Shown: positions 11,974-23,922 of the stretch, one piece after another | How positions within the stretch are numbered: the first letter of the stretch is position 1 | How the letters are laid out: each line of letters begins with the position of its first letter | Assembly: GCA_022701365.1 (NCBI GenBank) | Contig: JAKUHH010000216.1 | Span: 1-64,000, forward strand | Length of the DNA stretch: 64,000 nucleotides | Source of the DNA: Mycocentrospora acerina | Lineage: Eukaryota > Ascomycota > Dothideomycetes > Pleosporales | Direction: 5' to 3' | Notes under the pieces: generated by a model | What the model was told of the DNA's origin: nothing | The model's database searches: none | The model's input: only the letters and a program-made list of their open reading frames with translations | Position numbers and translations under genes: made by a program

Positions 11974-14900
11974 TTATATAGAAAAACTTGTCCTAGCTAG
12001 TAATAGCTTCTAAATAATATTACTACTTATTTTATTTAGATTATGTCTAAGCTCTATCTAATTTAGAACTAATTTAGACTATACTATTATATCTAGTATT
12101 TTATTATAGCTAAGATCTTTATAATCTCTTAATAACTAAAGCCTTTAAGTTTAAGACTTCTTAGACTACTATATTAAGATTACTTTAGAATAGCTATATA
12201 AGATTGCGCTAAGGTAGAGACTTAGAGACTACTAAGAACTTAGCAGAATTAGACTTAACTCTAATATCTGCTACTATTACTCTAAGTTTAAAAGAACTAA
12301 CTTAAAGATTAGTATATACTTAAGGCTTAACTTTAAAAGTAACAGTAGAAGCGTCTAATCTTACTCTATCTCTTAATCTAGTAAGAACTAGTGCAGAACT
12401 TATACTAGATTTAGACTAAGAAAAAGAGGACTTAGCTTAACTAGTAGCTTAGCTTTATACAGAAATCTAAGAACTATAGTAAGCTATAATTACCTTAGAC
12501 TATTTTTTACTTAGCACTAAATTACTACTAACTTCTTTAAAATAACTTTAACTCTTAAAGTTCTAGTTAGAGATTTTAATTAACAATACTATATACATAA
12601 AACTATTTAAAAGAACACCTACTATTAATGTCCTTAATAATAGTTATAACCTAACTTTTTACTAATAGTAAGCCTTAATCTTAGACTAATTAAAGATTAA
12701 TACAGACTACTATTAAAGTAAGCGCGCCTATATAGTGTTAGTCTAAGGATATACTTTTAGCCTAGCTAAAGAGTACTTAGAGCCTTAATACTTATCTAAT
12801 ACTTTATCTAACTATTTTAAGATTATAAAAGATATAATTAACTTACTTAAGTCTTATTTTATTATAAGAAATAAGAGAGCTAAGAGCTAAGCTACTTTTA
12901 ATAAACTCTATATAGACAAGATAGAAACCTTATTTACTTTTAAAGTATAGTTCTTTAGTGCTGCTATTAAAAGATAAGTACCTAGATTAGAATAGTTTTA
13001 CTACTTATAAATAAAGATTACACTAACTTTACAGATACTTAGCTTTAGTTTTAAGTAATAATAGAATAACTCTTTTAAGCTTATAGTTAAACACCTAATA
13101 GTATTTAATATAGAATAAAGGAACTATCTCTTAGTCTTAACTATAGAGAGCACAATCTATATAATATATAAACTAAGTAAATTTTATTTAAGTCTAATTT
13201 AGAGGTCTTTACTAAGAATAAACTATAATTTATACTAATAAGCAGACCTCTATATCTAAACTTATCTTTAACTTTTAACTGCTCTTTAGCTTATATCTAA
13301 GACTTTAAGCTTTATAAAAGATCTAACTCTAAGTAACTACTATAACTATAGTAAGCTAAGATACTTTTTAAGTAAGTATCTCTTACTTTAAGTACAGAAG
13401 ATTAAGATTAAAGAACTAAGTAAAGACTTAGAAGATATAAGAGAAGACCTTAATAAAGCTAAAGATTAAATAAGAAATAGAGATACCTAAAAGGACTTTC
13501 TTTTCTAGGCCTAAACTATTATAACTTATCTAACCTTAGTCTCTTAAATCTATTTAAAGGACTATATTTTCTTTCTTCTTCTATTTTTTATGCTAAAGGC
13601 CTTAAAGTCTAATTATACTTATTAATTAATACTAGTGCTTAAAGTTATTTTTTCTTAAATTCTAAGATTACTACTTCTATTTTATTAGCTCTTTAGACTT
13701 TTATCTAAAAGCTACTTTTTTAGGTTACTGTTAAGAGGTTTTAAGACTAAATCTTTCTTTTAGTAACTTAGTATATCTATTTGCATTTAATTATTAATAA
13801 AAGAAAGATCTATAACTGCTTATTTATAATAGTAGATCTTAGCTTATAAGACTTTATTATTAGAATTAAATAGATAAAATATTTTAAACTAAGGTTAGAT
13901 ATAGATTACTCCTAGATTATCTAGCTAAGCTGCTATCCTGCTGTGTATAATCCTGCCTTACTAATCTTAATAACTTTAACTAAATAGTTCTTGCTAAAAC
14001 TATTGCTTTAGATATTATATAGTAAGATAAGCTATAAGAATAGAAAGACTATTAAGAGAAGTATAGTGTAACTACTACTATTTATAAAATTTAAGAGATA
14101 CTTTAACTTCTAAAGAGTTAGAAGTTCTTACTTCTTATTATATAAGACCTAACACTAAAACCTATCTAACTTTTACTAGAACTTATCTTTACTAAACTTT
14201 CTTTTTATATTTCTTTTATCTCTGCTAATGCTTTTTACTTTAATATAAAATGCTAAAAAAATAAATTCTTTACTACTAGCCTTTATAAAATTAACTAAAT
14301 TTTAGATAAAAAAAAGCTAGAAGATAACTCTAATAATGCAGCCTTAATACAGGACTAATTACTACTTTATTACTACTCTTTCTAAGATATCTTTAGCAAG
14401 ACTGCTGCAGAGATTCTTTTAGATTTCTAACTTTATAACTATAAAATTATACTAATAGAACTTCTACTAAATAGTTATAGCTTTCTATATAAATAAAATA
14501 TAGAAAAGCTAGAAGCTATTAAATATTATATTTAAAAAAACCTCTAAAAGAGTTTAATTAATTATAGTTAGAGCCCTTTTGCCTCTCTTATCTTATATAT
14601 GCAAAAGGTAAATAGAGACTTCTAGATCTATATAGACTACTGCAAATTAAATAATCTTACTTATAAAGATATTTATCTAATTCTTTATATAAATAAGCTC
14701 TTAGCCTGCCTTTTAAAGGCTAAGATCTTTACTAAGTTTAATATTTACTTTACATTTAACTGCATCTAGATAGACCTAGACTCTAAAGAGTATACTACCT
14801 TCTAAACCTATTATAAGATATATAAATATAAAGTACTACCTTTTAGCCTCTATAATAGCCTTATAACCTACTAACAGTATATAAATAATATATTAATTTA

Positions 14901-17900
14901 CTTTCTAGATAACTTCTATATTACCTACTTAGATAATATCTTAATCTATTTAGAAGACCTTATTACTTATAAACAGTATATAAAGTAAGTACTAGAAAGA
15001 CTATATACTACTAGTCTTTAAGTAGATATTAAGAAGAGTAAGTTTTATATTACCTGTATAAAGTACCTTAGATATATATTAACTAATAAAGGTATTAAAG
15101 TAGACTTAGAAAAGGTAGAGGCTTTAAAGAACTAAGAATAACTTACTACTATTACTAGTATAAAGTCCTTCTTAAGCTTTATAAGGTTCTACTATTAATT
15201 TATTACTAAGTTTTCTTAAGTTATAAAACCTCTTATTATATTATAGAGCTTTATAATACTATTTATATAGACTCTAGAGTGTAAAGAGGCCTTCTATTAC
15301 TTTAAGACTGCTCTCTTAGCTATACCTACTTTATGCTACTTTAAGCCTAATTATAACACTTAAATTAAGACTAATTTATTAAATAGTGTAGTTGCTAAAG
15401 TTATATTATAAAAATACTTTAATAAAAAATAGTACTTTATAGCCTTCTATAGCAAGGTCTTATCTAAAGGTAAGCTTAATTAAGAAATATATAATAAGGA
15501 ACTTTTTGCTATTCTCTAAGCTTTCTTAAAATAGAGAGCTAAACTAACCTCTGTTTAGACCTAATTCTTAGTCTTTTTAGACTACTGCGCCTTAGAATAT
15601 TTTATAACTACTAAGGTACTTAATGCTAGATAAATATAATAGTCTAAAGCTTTAGCTTTTTTTAATTTCTAAATTAAGTATACTCTAGGCAAAAATAATA
15701 AGAAAGCTAATATCCTTAGCTAATAAGAATAGGACCTAAGCTAGTTAAAGCTAGCTTATAAAGATAATTAATTAAGAGTCTTACTTAGACTCTATTATCT
15801 TTATAGCTAAATTAATACTAATTTAGCCTAGACTTACTTCTAAACTTAAATTTAATAGATAATATTTATTAATACTTTATACCTTAACATAACTCTTATA
15901 GCTTTTAACTCTCTAAAACTAATAGATATAGTTCTCTGTAAAAACTAGTTAGCCTTTAAAGAATAATAAGTAAAACTGCTAAATAACTATTAGATTAGTA
16001 ATAGACTCTTACTCTACTAAGATTAACTCTACTTATCTAGAGATTCTTTTCTATATACTTAGCTTATTTATAAAGTATATAATTAAATCTCTATAGTATA
16101 CTTTAGCTCTAAAAAGACCTATTAGTTACTAGCCTAATAGTACTATTAGAAAGGTATAGAGGCTAGCTATTAACAGTATATGCAAAACTGCATCTCTTAT
16201 TATAGAAGATATCTAAGATAGTCCTGTCTTTCTAGATACCTCTACCTATTGCCTATCCTTAAAAGACTAATATAGCACTTATGTATTAATTTTAAAGATT
16301 TTTTAAAGAATTAGGCTAGGTATAACTAGATTATAGTAATTATTAACTAACTGTCTAAATAAGCTATTACTATTTTATGTTATAAGATAATTAATGCCTA
16401 AAGTATAGCAAACTTATTTATTTAATAAGTATACTATTTTAGACATACACTAGACATAATTATATTAAACTATAGTTTCTAATTTATTTTTAGTTTTTAG
16501 TTAGAGTTCTGTTAAATTATAAGGGTAATGGTTAAGCTCTTTACTGCCTATTATAAAGAGATAGACAGCTAAACAGAGATTATAAATAAGTATATTAATT
16601 AGAGATTGCAGCCTTTTATATCCTTTTACTATAATAATTAGAGTAACCTCTTACTTTTAATTAACTATGCTTAGATAACTCTCTCTTATAGTACTATTAA
16701 GATAGCCTTATATTAGCTCTTCTTTAGTAGTAAACTTAGATAGAGTTAGATCTAAGAGAGCCTTATACTTTCTGCTAAATAATTTAATAAAATTAACTAT
16801 AGTAACACCCTTATATTAATAACCTGCATATATAATACTTAGTAATAAGCTAAAAATAATATAGAAAAGGCCTAGGCTTAAATATAAGCTATAGTTAATA
16901 AGTACTAATAACTAGTAGATTAGCAAGTTAGAGATATAGTGTACTTATCTACTAAAAACCTAACTAACCTAAGACCTAGCTAAAAGCTATTTGCGCAATA
17001 AGAAGAGCCTTTTAAAGTACTTAAATAGGTTAAGCACTCTTATTAGTTAAAGTTACCTCTAAGCTTATATATATATAATGTCTTTACACTAAATATCTTA
17101 TATAAGAACCTTTAAGACTCTTTACTAAGATAAGAAGCACTTAAGCCTGCTAGAAACCTAATTTATAGTATTAATAAATAAGAAGTAGAAGAAATACTTA
17201 CTAGCAAAGTCTACTAATTTACTCTAAAATATTAAGTTAGCTAAGTTAGATATAACTTAGACTTTATTTAGTATAAAGCCTTAAATTTTATAAAATCTTT
17301 TTATAAATTAAAGGCTTTTTATAAGAAGTATTTAAATAAGGCTAGCCTACTATAAAGACTTAATAACTAGATATAAGCTTAAGAAGAAAGAGTAGAAGAT
17401 ATATTATAATTAGAGAATAATTATATTAAGTATTATAATTCTTATTTATAAATATAGATAATATATATAAGCTAATAGACCTAACTTAGATATAGTTTAG
17501 GCGCTATTTATTACTATATCTTTACTAAACTTTATTAGCTTGCTCTTGCCTAAAGACCTTACTACATTATTACTACTACTACCTTTACTAACCTTCTCCT
17601 TAACAACTACTTTACTCTTACTACTTTTACCTCCTTTTACTAATACTGCTACTATCTCTGCTATTTATACTGCTATTTCTTTTATTCTCTCTTTTATCCT
17701 CTCTATTATAGCCTTTATACTTACTACTACCTCTTAAATCTCTCTTAACTCTGCCTGCAAGGACTAAACCTCCTTCTTTATTAACTAATAATATATAAGT
17801 ATAACTTCTGCTATAGTTATACTAGTAACTTAAAGGTTAGCTACTTATATATATATTACTAGCTAATAGGCTGCTTTAGCAGCAAGCTCTTTAACTATAT

Positions 17901-18219
17901 TTATCTTTTCTTTACTATTAATACTACTATAGAAAGAGTTACTTTATAAGTTTAAGGCTTACTAAAAAGACTTAAACTTAAGTCTAATATATAATAGTAC
18001 TTATTAAGAAATTAGTACTAAAGACTATAAGATAAGATATAGATACTTACTAGATTACACTTCTTATTCTGCTTTATATAATAGCAGCATTTTTTTAACT
18101 TTACTAAATAAAACTTAAACTTAATAAATTACTTGTAGGCAACAGCCTGCATGCACTACATGCAGATAACCTAGAAGGCTACTAAGAGGGCACTAGGGGA
18201 GACAGGGATTAGCATAGGG

Positions 18220-18305
18220 GGCAGGTGCAGGTGCAGGTGCAGGTGCTAGTGCTGGTGCTGGTGCTAGTGCTAGTGCTAGTGCTGGTGCTAGTGCTAGTGC
18301 TAGTA
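18220..18305. repeat. GGTGCA/GGTGCT minisatellite in the 3' internal part of Gypsy A
   Basis: About fourteen head-to-tail six-base units (GCAGGT then GCTGGT/GCTAGT). It lies after the chromodomain and before the 3' LTR. It keeps more G and C than its surroundings. Confidence 0.85.
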
Positions 18306-18809
18306 GTGTTATTATTGCTGTTGCTGCTGTTATAGTTGTAGTTATAGTTTTGCTATACATATTAGCAAAATACTACTATAAAGGCTTAATAAAAGATATA
18401 TATAAAAAATATTAAGCCTAACTACTAAGGAGATTAAGATTTTAAAGAGGAAACCTTAATATATAAGAACTTGTTTTAAAGTAAAAGAGATAATTATTAG
18501 AGTAATAATAAAGAAAATTTTTCTTAAAGTAAAAGTTAAAATATTATTAAAGATTACCTTACAGTAAGTTATAAATAAGAGTTAAATATAGAAAGAGATA
18601 TAATTAGATAAAATAAAGACTTGCACTATAAAGAAAAGAAAATAAAAGGAAGTAATATAAACTTTAAACAAAAGGGTTTTAGCAAGGACAAGAGAAAGAA
18701 ACCTAGACACTATCTAAACCTTATCTTACCTCTTCTTTACTCTCTCTTATACACAGATAAAAGACAACTATATAGAAAAGGACTTTCTGCTTATATAAAA
18801 GAAGAGTAG

Positions 18810-19097
18810 TGTAATATTTATAACATTATATTATATTATTACTCTTAAGTTAACTAACACCTATCTAATAGCTAACTAATTTATACTTGCCTTAGATAAT
18901 AACTTTAAGAAGAGATATATAAGAAAGGCAGTCTATATAGCTTTATAGAGTAGTTTTTCTATATCCTTTTATATAAGACCTATAGGTGTAGAGAATAGTA
19001 TCTTTAGTTTACCCTCTAGTCCTAGCACTCCTATATGCCTAGTAGTAGACACTTCAGACCCTATTCGGATCACTCTCTTATAACCTGCGTCGTTACA
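18810..19097 (+). repeat. Gypsy A 3' LTR
   Basis: 288 bp, TGTAAT...CGTTACA, preceded by the purine-rich AAAAGAAGAGTAG. Its first 150 bases carry many C-to-T and G-to-A differences from the 5' LTR. Confidence 0.9.
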
Positions 19098-20935
19098 AAG
19101 TAGTGTTATTGCTATTGCTATTGCTATTTCTAGCAGCAGCATTAGTATTAGCATTAGTAGCAATGTTAACCCTAGGGCTAGTAGTAGCACTAGTACTAGT
19201 ACTAGCAGTAGTAGTATTTATTTCTGCTGCTTTTTTATTCAGCATGTTTTTAGATAGTCAATAACTACACCTATAGCTTATTGCTATATACTCTCCTTTG
19301 CAATTTCTGTAAATAGGAGATTAGTATTAATAAAGACTGCCTGTTATGCTGCAGTCTTTACAGCTAGTATAGTCTTTTATATAGTGCTCTAAGCTGCAGT
19401 ATTTATAGCCTATTTCTTTATAGCTATCTTTTATATGCTTTTACTTATAGCAATTTAAGTAGAGCTTAGCTATACTAGGTGTCTTATAAGCTACTATTTT
19501 AGCTTTTTCTTTTATAATAGCTACTATTTTTCTAGCAAGTAATGCATTATATTCTTATTAATTTTTAACTGCAAAAATAATAGAGCTATATCTCTTACTA
19601 AGAGTAATACTACTTACTATTTTTAGTTTTACTATAAGTGTTAGCTACCTAAGGTTATATTATATAGTAATATTATTAAATATTTCTATTTTTATTTTTA
19701 GAATAGCTAAGTTTAGTAAAAACATATTATATGCAGAGACATAGTAAGCTACTACTTAAATCTAGCTCTCTAATATCTAAATCTTTTAGTGTTAAAATAA
19801 GAGGCTAGAAATCTAGGTATCTTAATTTTAAAGTAAAACCTTAGTATTATAAGTGCCTATTATTATAATAATATTATTATTATTAGTAGTGTATCTTATT
19901 ATAGCTACTATAAGAGCTTTATTTATAATAGCAGCTAAAGTAGTATTTAATGTATCTCTCTACTACAGTATATTTAAGCTGCATTAAAAGTTATAGTTTA
20001 TAAGTAAAGTTAACTCTTTTTACTTTTACTACTCTAGAGCAGCTTACAAGTGTTTTTTTTAATTTTTTAAGTATTTTTGCTACTACTATTATTAGTAGTA
20101 AAAGCAACTAAAGCCTATAAATTTATGTTATTTTATTATTATTTACTATTATTTCTATTTTTTTTAATGTTAGTTTATAGTATTTTTATATTATTATTGC
20201 AGTTAAATTTTAATAGCTTTTATATTTCTTACTAGCTCTTAAGTAGCAGCATAGTTGCAGATAAGCCTACCTTTTACTATTACTTCTACTAAAGCTAATA
20301 GCTCCTTAGTAGCTACTCTAGTATTATTATCTATATTAAGTAATAGTGCATCTTAAAAAGCTATAATACTTTGCTTTACTAAGAATTCCTACCTCTCTAT
20401 CTACTTAGTAGTGCTTATCTAGATAGATAGCCTTTTTTAAATTATCTTTTTTAGTAAGTGTTACTTTATTATTTATTTCTTTAAAGCTCTAGGCTCTTAC
20501 TCTATATTAAAATTAGAAGCTAGCTTATCTTTACTCTCTTCTATCTCTTCCTTGTCTTAGTAGAGTATAGAATAAAAGTTAAATATTTTAGTACTAAGCT
20601 TAAGGCTAAGGCTAGGACTAAGACTAGCTCTAGTACTATTTCTAAGAAATTAAAAATTAGGTAGTTAGAGTCTTTTTCTAGTGTTAGCAAGAAGGCTATT
20701 TCTACCCTTTTAATATTCTAGTGTAGTTATAGTCTAAATATTAAATATTAAAAAATTAATATTATAAAATTGTAGGATTATAACCTAGCTGCAAACTACT
20801 ACCCTAGGCCTTAGAGCTCTAGAAATTAGAAGAGAGACTGTCTAATGTATATTAAGATAGTATCTAATAAAATATTAATGCTGCAGGCGTTAGAACAGAC
20901 GCGCTAAAAAAGTCAAAGTTAGTATTTTTAAGTAA
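19098..20935 (-). mobile_element. LINE copy 3, 5'-side half: ORF1 and 5' end
   Basis: Continues the LINE interrupted at 11685, starting with the right-hand AAGTA copy (19098-19102). It contains the (TTGCTA)n run, zinc-knuckle ORF1 relics and the shared 5' tip around 20873-20930. It is the most heavily mutated of the three copies. It directly abuts an inverted Gypsy A fragment at 20936. Confidence 0.85.
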
Positions 20936-21548
20936 ATTCCTTTAAACCTAGAGTAATAGTAGCAGATATTAGAGTTAAGTCTAATTCTACTAAGTTCTTA
21001 ATAGTCTTTAAGTTTCTACTTTAGTATAATCTTATATTGCTATTCTAGAGTAATCTTAATATAGTAGTCTAAGAAGTTCTAAACTTAGAAGCTTTAGTTA
21101 TTTAAAAATTATAAAGATCCTAGCTATAATAAAATACTAGATATAATAGTATAGTTTAAATTAGTTCTAAATTAAATAAAGCTTAGTTATAACTTAAATT
21201 AACTAAATAGTAATATTATTTAAAAGCTATTTTTAGCTAAGATAAGTTTTCTACATAATATAATAATATAGGTTATAAGAGAGTAATCTAAATTAGGTCT
21301 AAAGTGTCTACTACTTAGAATATAGGAGTGCTAAGACTAGAAAGTAAACTAAAGATACTATTCTCTCTACTTATAAGTCTTATATAAAAGGATACAGAAA
21401 AACTACTTTATAAAGCTATACAGACTGCCCCTCTTATATATATCTCTTCCTAGGGTTGCTATCTAAGGCAAGTACAAATTGGGTGGCTATTGGATGGGTG
21501 TCGGTTAACTCAGGGGTAATGATAGGATGTGACGTTGTGAACGTTACA
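20936..21548 (-). mobile_element. Inverted Gypsy A 5' fragment: LTR plus start of internal region
   Basis: On the minus strand the LTR runs from 21548 (TGTAACGTTCACAAC) down to 21259, followed by about 320 bases homologous to 11974-12290 of element A, then cut at the LINE 5' end. The outermost 75-95 bases of this LTR are hardly RIP-mutated while the remainder is. It is the right border of the AT-rich island. Confidence 0.85.
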
Positions 21549-21600
21549 GGCGAAAGGCCGGGGTGGGCGAAAGGCGGGGGTGGGCGAAAGGGTGGGAGGA
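21548..21600. repeat. Three imperfect GGCGAAAGGCGGGGGTGG tandem units at the island edge
   Basis: A GC-rich direct repeat of roughly 17-19 bp immediately outside the LTR end. Units are close but not identical (GGCGAAAGGCCGGGGTGG, GCGAAAGGCGGGGGTGG, GCGAAAGGGTGGGAGG). Confidence 0.8.
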
Positions 21601-23922
21601 CGTTATATGTCTTAAAATCACATGTCTATGCATTAAATCGATAGTATTCACATGCTTACGGAGACGAAGTGGTGTGATAGCTTTAGGGTCACGGCGATAA
21701 GCTTGTGACTAAGAAAGACCGAGCAGACGATCAAGAAGGATCTATTTCAAGAACATGTGAAACTCATGACTGGCTCCTAAGTTCTACGCAGGTCTATTGG
21801 TTATAGGCGTGGAGTCTTCCCTACACTTCTGCTACCACAATTCCTTACGAAAACACTTTCAGCAATGTGCGAAACTGCCTAAGTGAGGGTCAGGGGCTGT
21901 GGCCACTCGTATGACTTCGACATTAGGAGATGTCGGGATTCGATTCGAGATGGAACCACATGTCCACCACCGCTTGACCGAGTTCGCTTCCACAACGAAG
22001 ATCAAGACGGAAATACAAATCCTGTGAGGGCCAATCTGCCCCAGACTCTTCTTGGTATTCACCCATAGAATCTTATTTGCTCCCGCAAAAACTGACATTT
22101 ATATTATAACTTATTGTGTTAGCCATTGATGTTTTATGGTCGAGAATCTTCAGAAATGCAGCGATTGCGCCTTGTGCCGTTTCGTTGGTCGATCTTGCAG
22201 GCTTGGTTTAATACACATTGCAACGATTGGGTAGGACTTTATTTTCCACTGCCACTTTAAACTTGAGATGCCCACTGAACGCAAAGCGCACATCTGTGAC
22301 TATGTGATTAATGGTGAGCTTGGGGTGGGAGCGATGCATGGGCGGTGCTGGTCACTTTTGACTACTTTAGGCACTTAATATAGTAACACTTTGCTTCATA
22401 AATGCTCATCCTCTTGTGCAAAACGTTAACCAACGAATAGGAATGTAATTAAATACAGGAATCAATTGTGAAATAGCGATACTCTTTTCTTTCCGCGAAG
22501 ATTAAGAGAATATCTTCGTTTATCGTGTTCCTAATAATTGAGACACTCGTTTAATGAACAGACATACTCTGCTTGTGCTACCACACATTCTCTTGCGCCT
22601 TTTCACATGTCAACCGAAGGATCAACAGTCAAAGCCAAAAATTTCAGCCCATTTCTTAGCACCTTAGGACGGGACGAAAAGCCCTCGTACGATGGTGGTA
22701 CGACCTCTGTATATTAAACCAACGATCGAGAAGTAGAGTAACATTTGAATTTTCTGTAGTAATAGAATGATTTTTTTGGATTTAACAGAATCCATTAGCG
22801 ATTGCTGACATTAGAATCACACCTTTTCATACGTTTAGTCAAGCCCTCCTCTTTCAGCTCAGTTTTGACGCCCTGAGTATGGATGAAAAGTCTCATGCAA
22901 TGCTGGTACAACCTTTGCATATAAACCAAATTCTATTGGCAAAAGCTACCAAACCGAAAGATCAAGAAGCAGAGTAGCCTGTGATTTCTGACATCAGAAT
23001 TAAGGCAGGCTCTGTCGAAACAAAACTATGTTGGGGCTACGCTATGCGTCGAGGGGTAACAGAACCTACCTTTAATCACTTTGTCCTGGCTGTAAGCTCC
23101 ATCGATGTCTATTGTCCAGGCACAAACACCAGCCTATCCCTGCTATTTTGAACCACTATAACCCACAGATTCCAGCGATTGGAGGCATGAAAATAGACAG
23201 TGATGGTTTCCAATAATTATCTTTCCTAAATACATTACTAATACATGTTACATAATAAATATTGCGTTCAGAAAGGTGCAGCCAGTCAAACAAAGTTCCA
23301 CTTTTTCGCGTCTAGGGATACGCACTTTTTAATTTTTGGGATAATCCCTCCGGAATAAATCGCCACGAGCTAGTGCCTTCCGAGCCTCATCAATTGAGTT
23401 GGTGCATCTGCCATGTCTTCCTGACTCAAAATTGAATTTCCATGGCCTCACAATATCACAACATGATGCAAGCCTGTACTACTGCGTAAAGTTGGACTCA
23501 ATTATGACAATTCATATACTTTCGACTAGCTATGCCCCTAACTAAATTAGATAGGGAAATCAGGCGTGCTAGTTCATCAGCTACTCGCCACATTCATAAA
23601 ACGAATTTCTGGTTTCAATGTGAGTCACAGAGTACAATTCTCAACATTATACAAAAGACTTTGTCCTGCCTAAGTATGAAAGAGTCCCAAACTGTCAACC
23701 AATTGCCAAGGAGTGAGATAAAAACTCATAGACTACATTAAATGGTGCAACCAAGATCCTTACAAAAATTAATGAGCGACCTGAGATCCAAACCCAAATG
23801 CCGTTCTCGTATGCTGACGCGGTCGGGCACTTCAAATCAACTCCATAGAAGACGATAGGCGCGCACTATCTGCCTATGTCCTGCGCATATGGCGATGATA
23901 AAGTGAACATATGTCCAGGAAT
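21601..23922. other. Gene-free flank of the transposon island
   Basis: About 2.3 kb of normal base composition with only short open frames and no recognisable protein. It contains a diverged direct repeat (22664-22820 and 22871-23005). Confidence 0.6.
22664..23005. repeat. Diverged direct repeat, two units of about 140-155 bp
   Basis: Both units share, in the same order, GAcGAAAAG, GGTaC-ACCTcTG-ATAT, AAACCAA, GATC-AGAAG-AGAGTA and TGACAT-AGAAT. Unit 1 is 22664-22820 and unit 2 is 22871-23005. The function is unknown; it may be an old duplication. Confidence 0.55.

Larger units (their letters stand above)
11686..19097 (+). mobile_element. Full-length Ty3/Gypsy chromovirus, family A (7.4 kb, RIP-inactivated)
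   Basis: A complete LTR retrotransposon: 288-bp LTRs at 11686-11973 and 18810-19097, starting TGTAA and ending TTACA-like, flanked by AAGTA. Inside, on the plus strand, are a gag-like region (about 12000-13500), a protease whose DTGA box has become NTSA (13628-13639), and a reverse transcriptase with YLDN in place of YxDD (14926-14937). RNase H and integrase (about 16100-16700, with an INQLSK relic near 16330) follow, then a C-terminal chromodomain relic at about 17182-17340. A purine tract ends at 18809. Every frame is full of stops, and the two LTRs differ almost only by C/T and G/A changes, so the element cannot encode active proteins. Confidence 0.9.

Noticed and set aside
17540..17737. 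65-codon Leu/Thr-rich frame after the Gypsy A chromodomain
   Set aside because: Low-complexity product of a TTACTA-rich tract inside a decayed element.
18969..19190. Frame on the minus strand spanning the 3' LTR and LINE junction
   Set aside because: Arises from LTR sequence plus the TTGCTA repeat; the same LTR gives similar accidental frames at 27286-27477.
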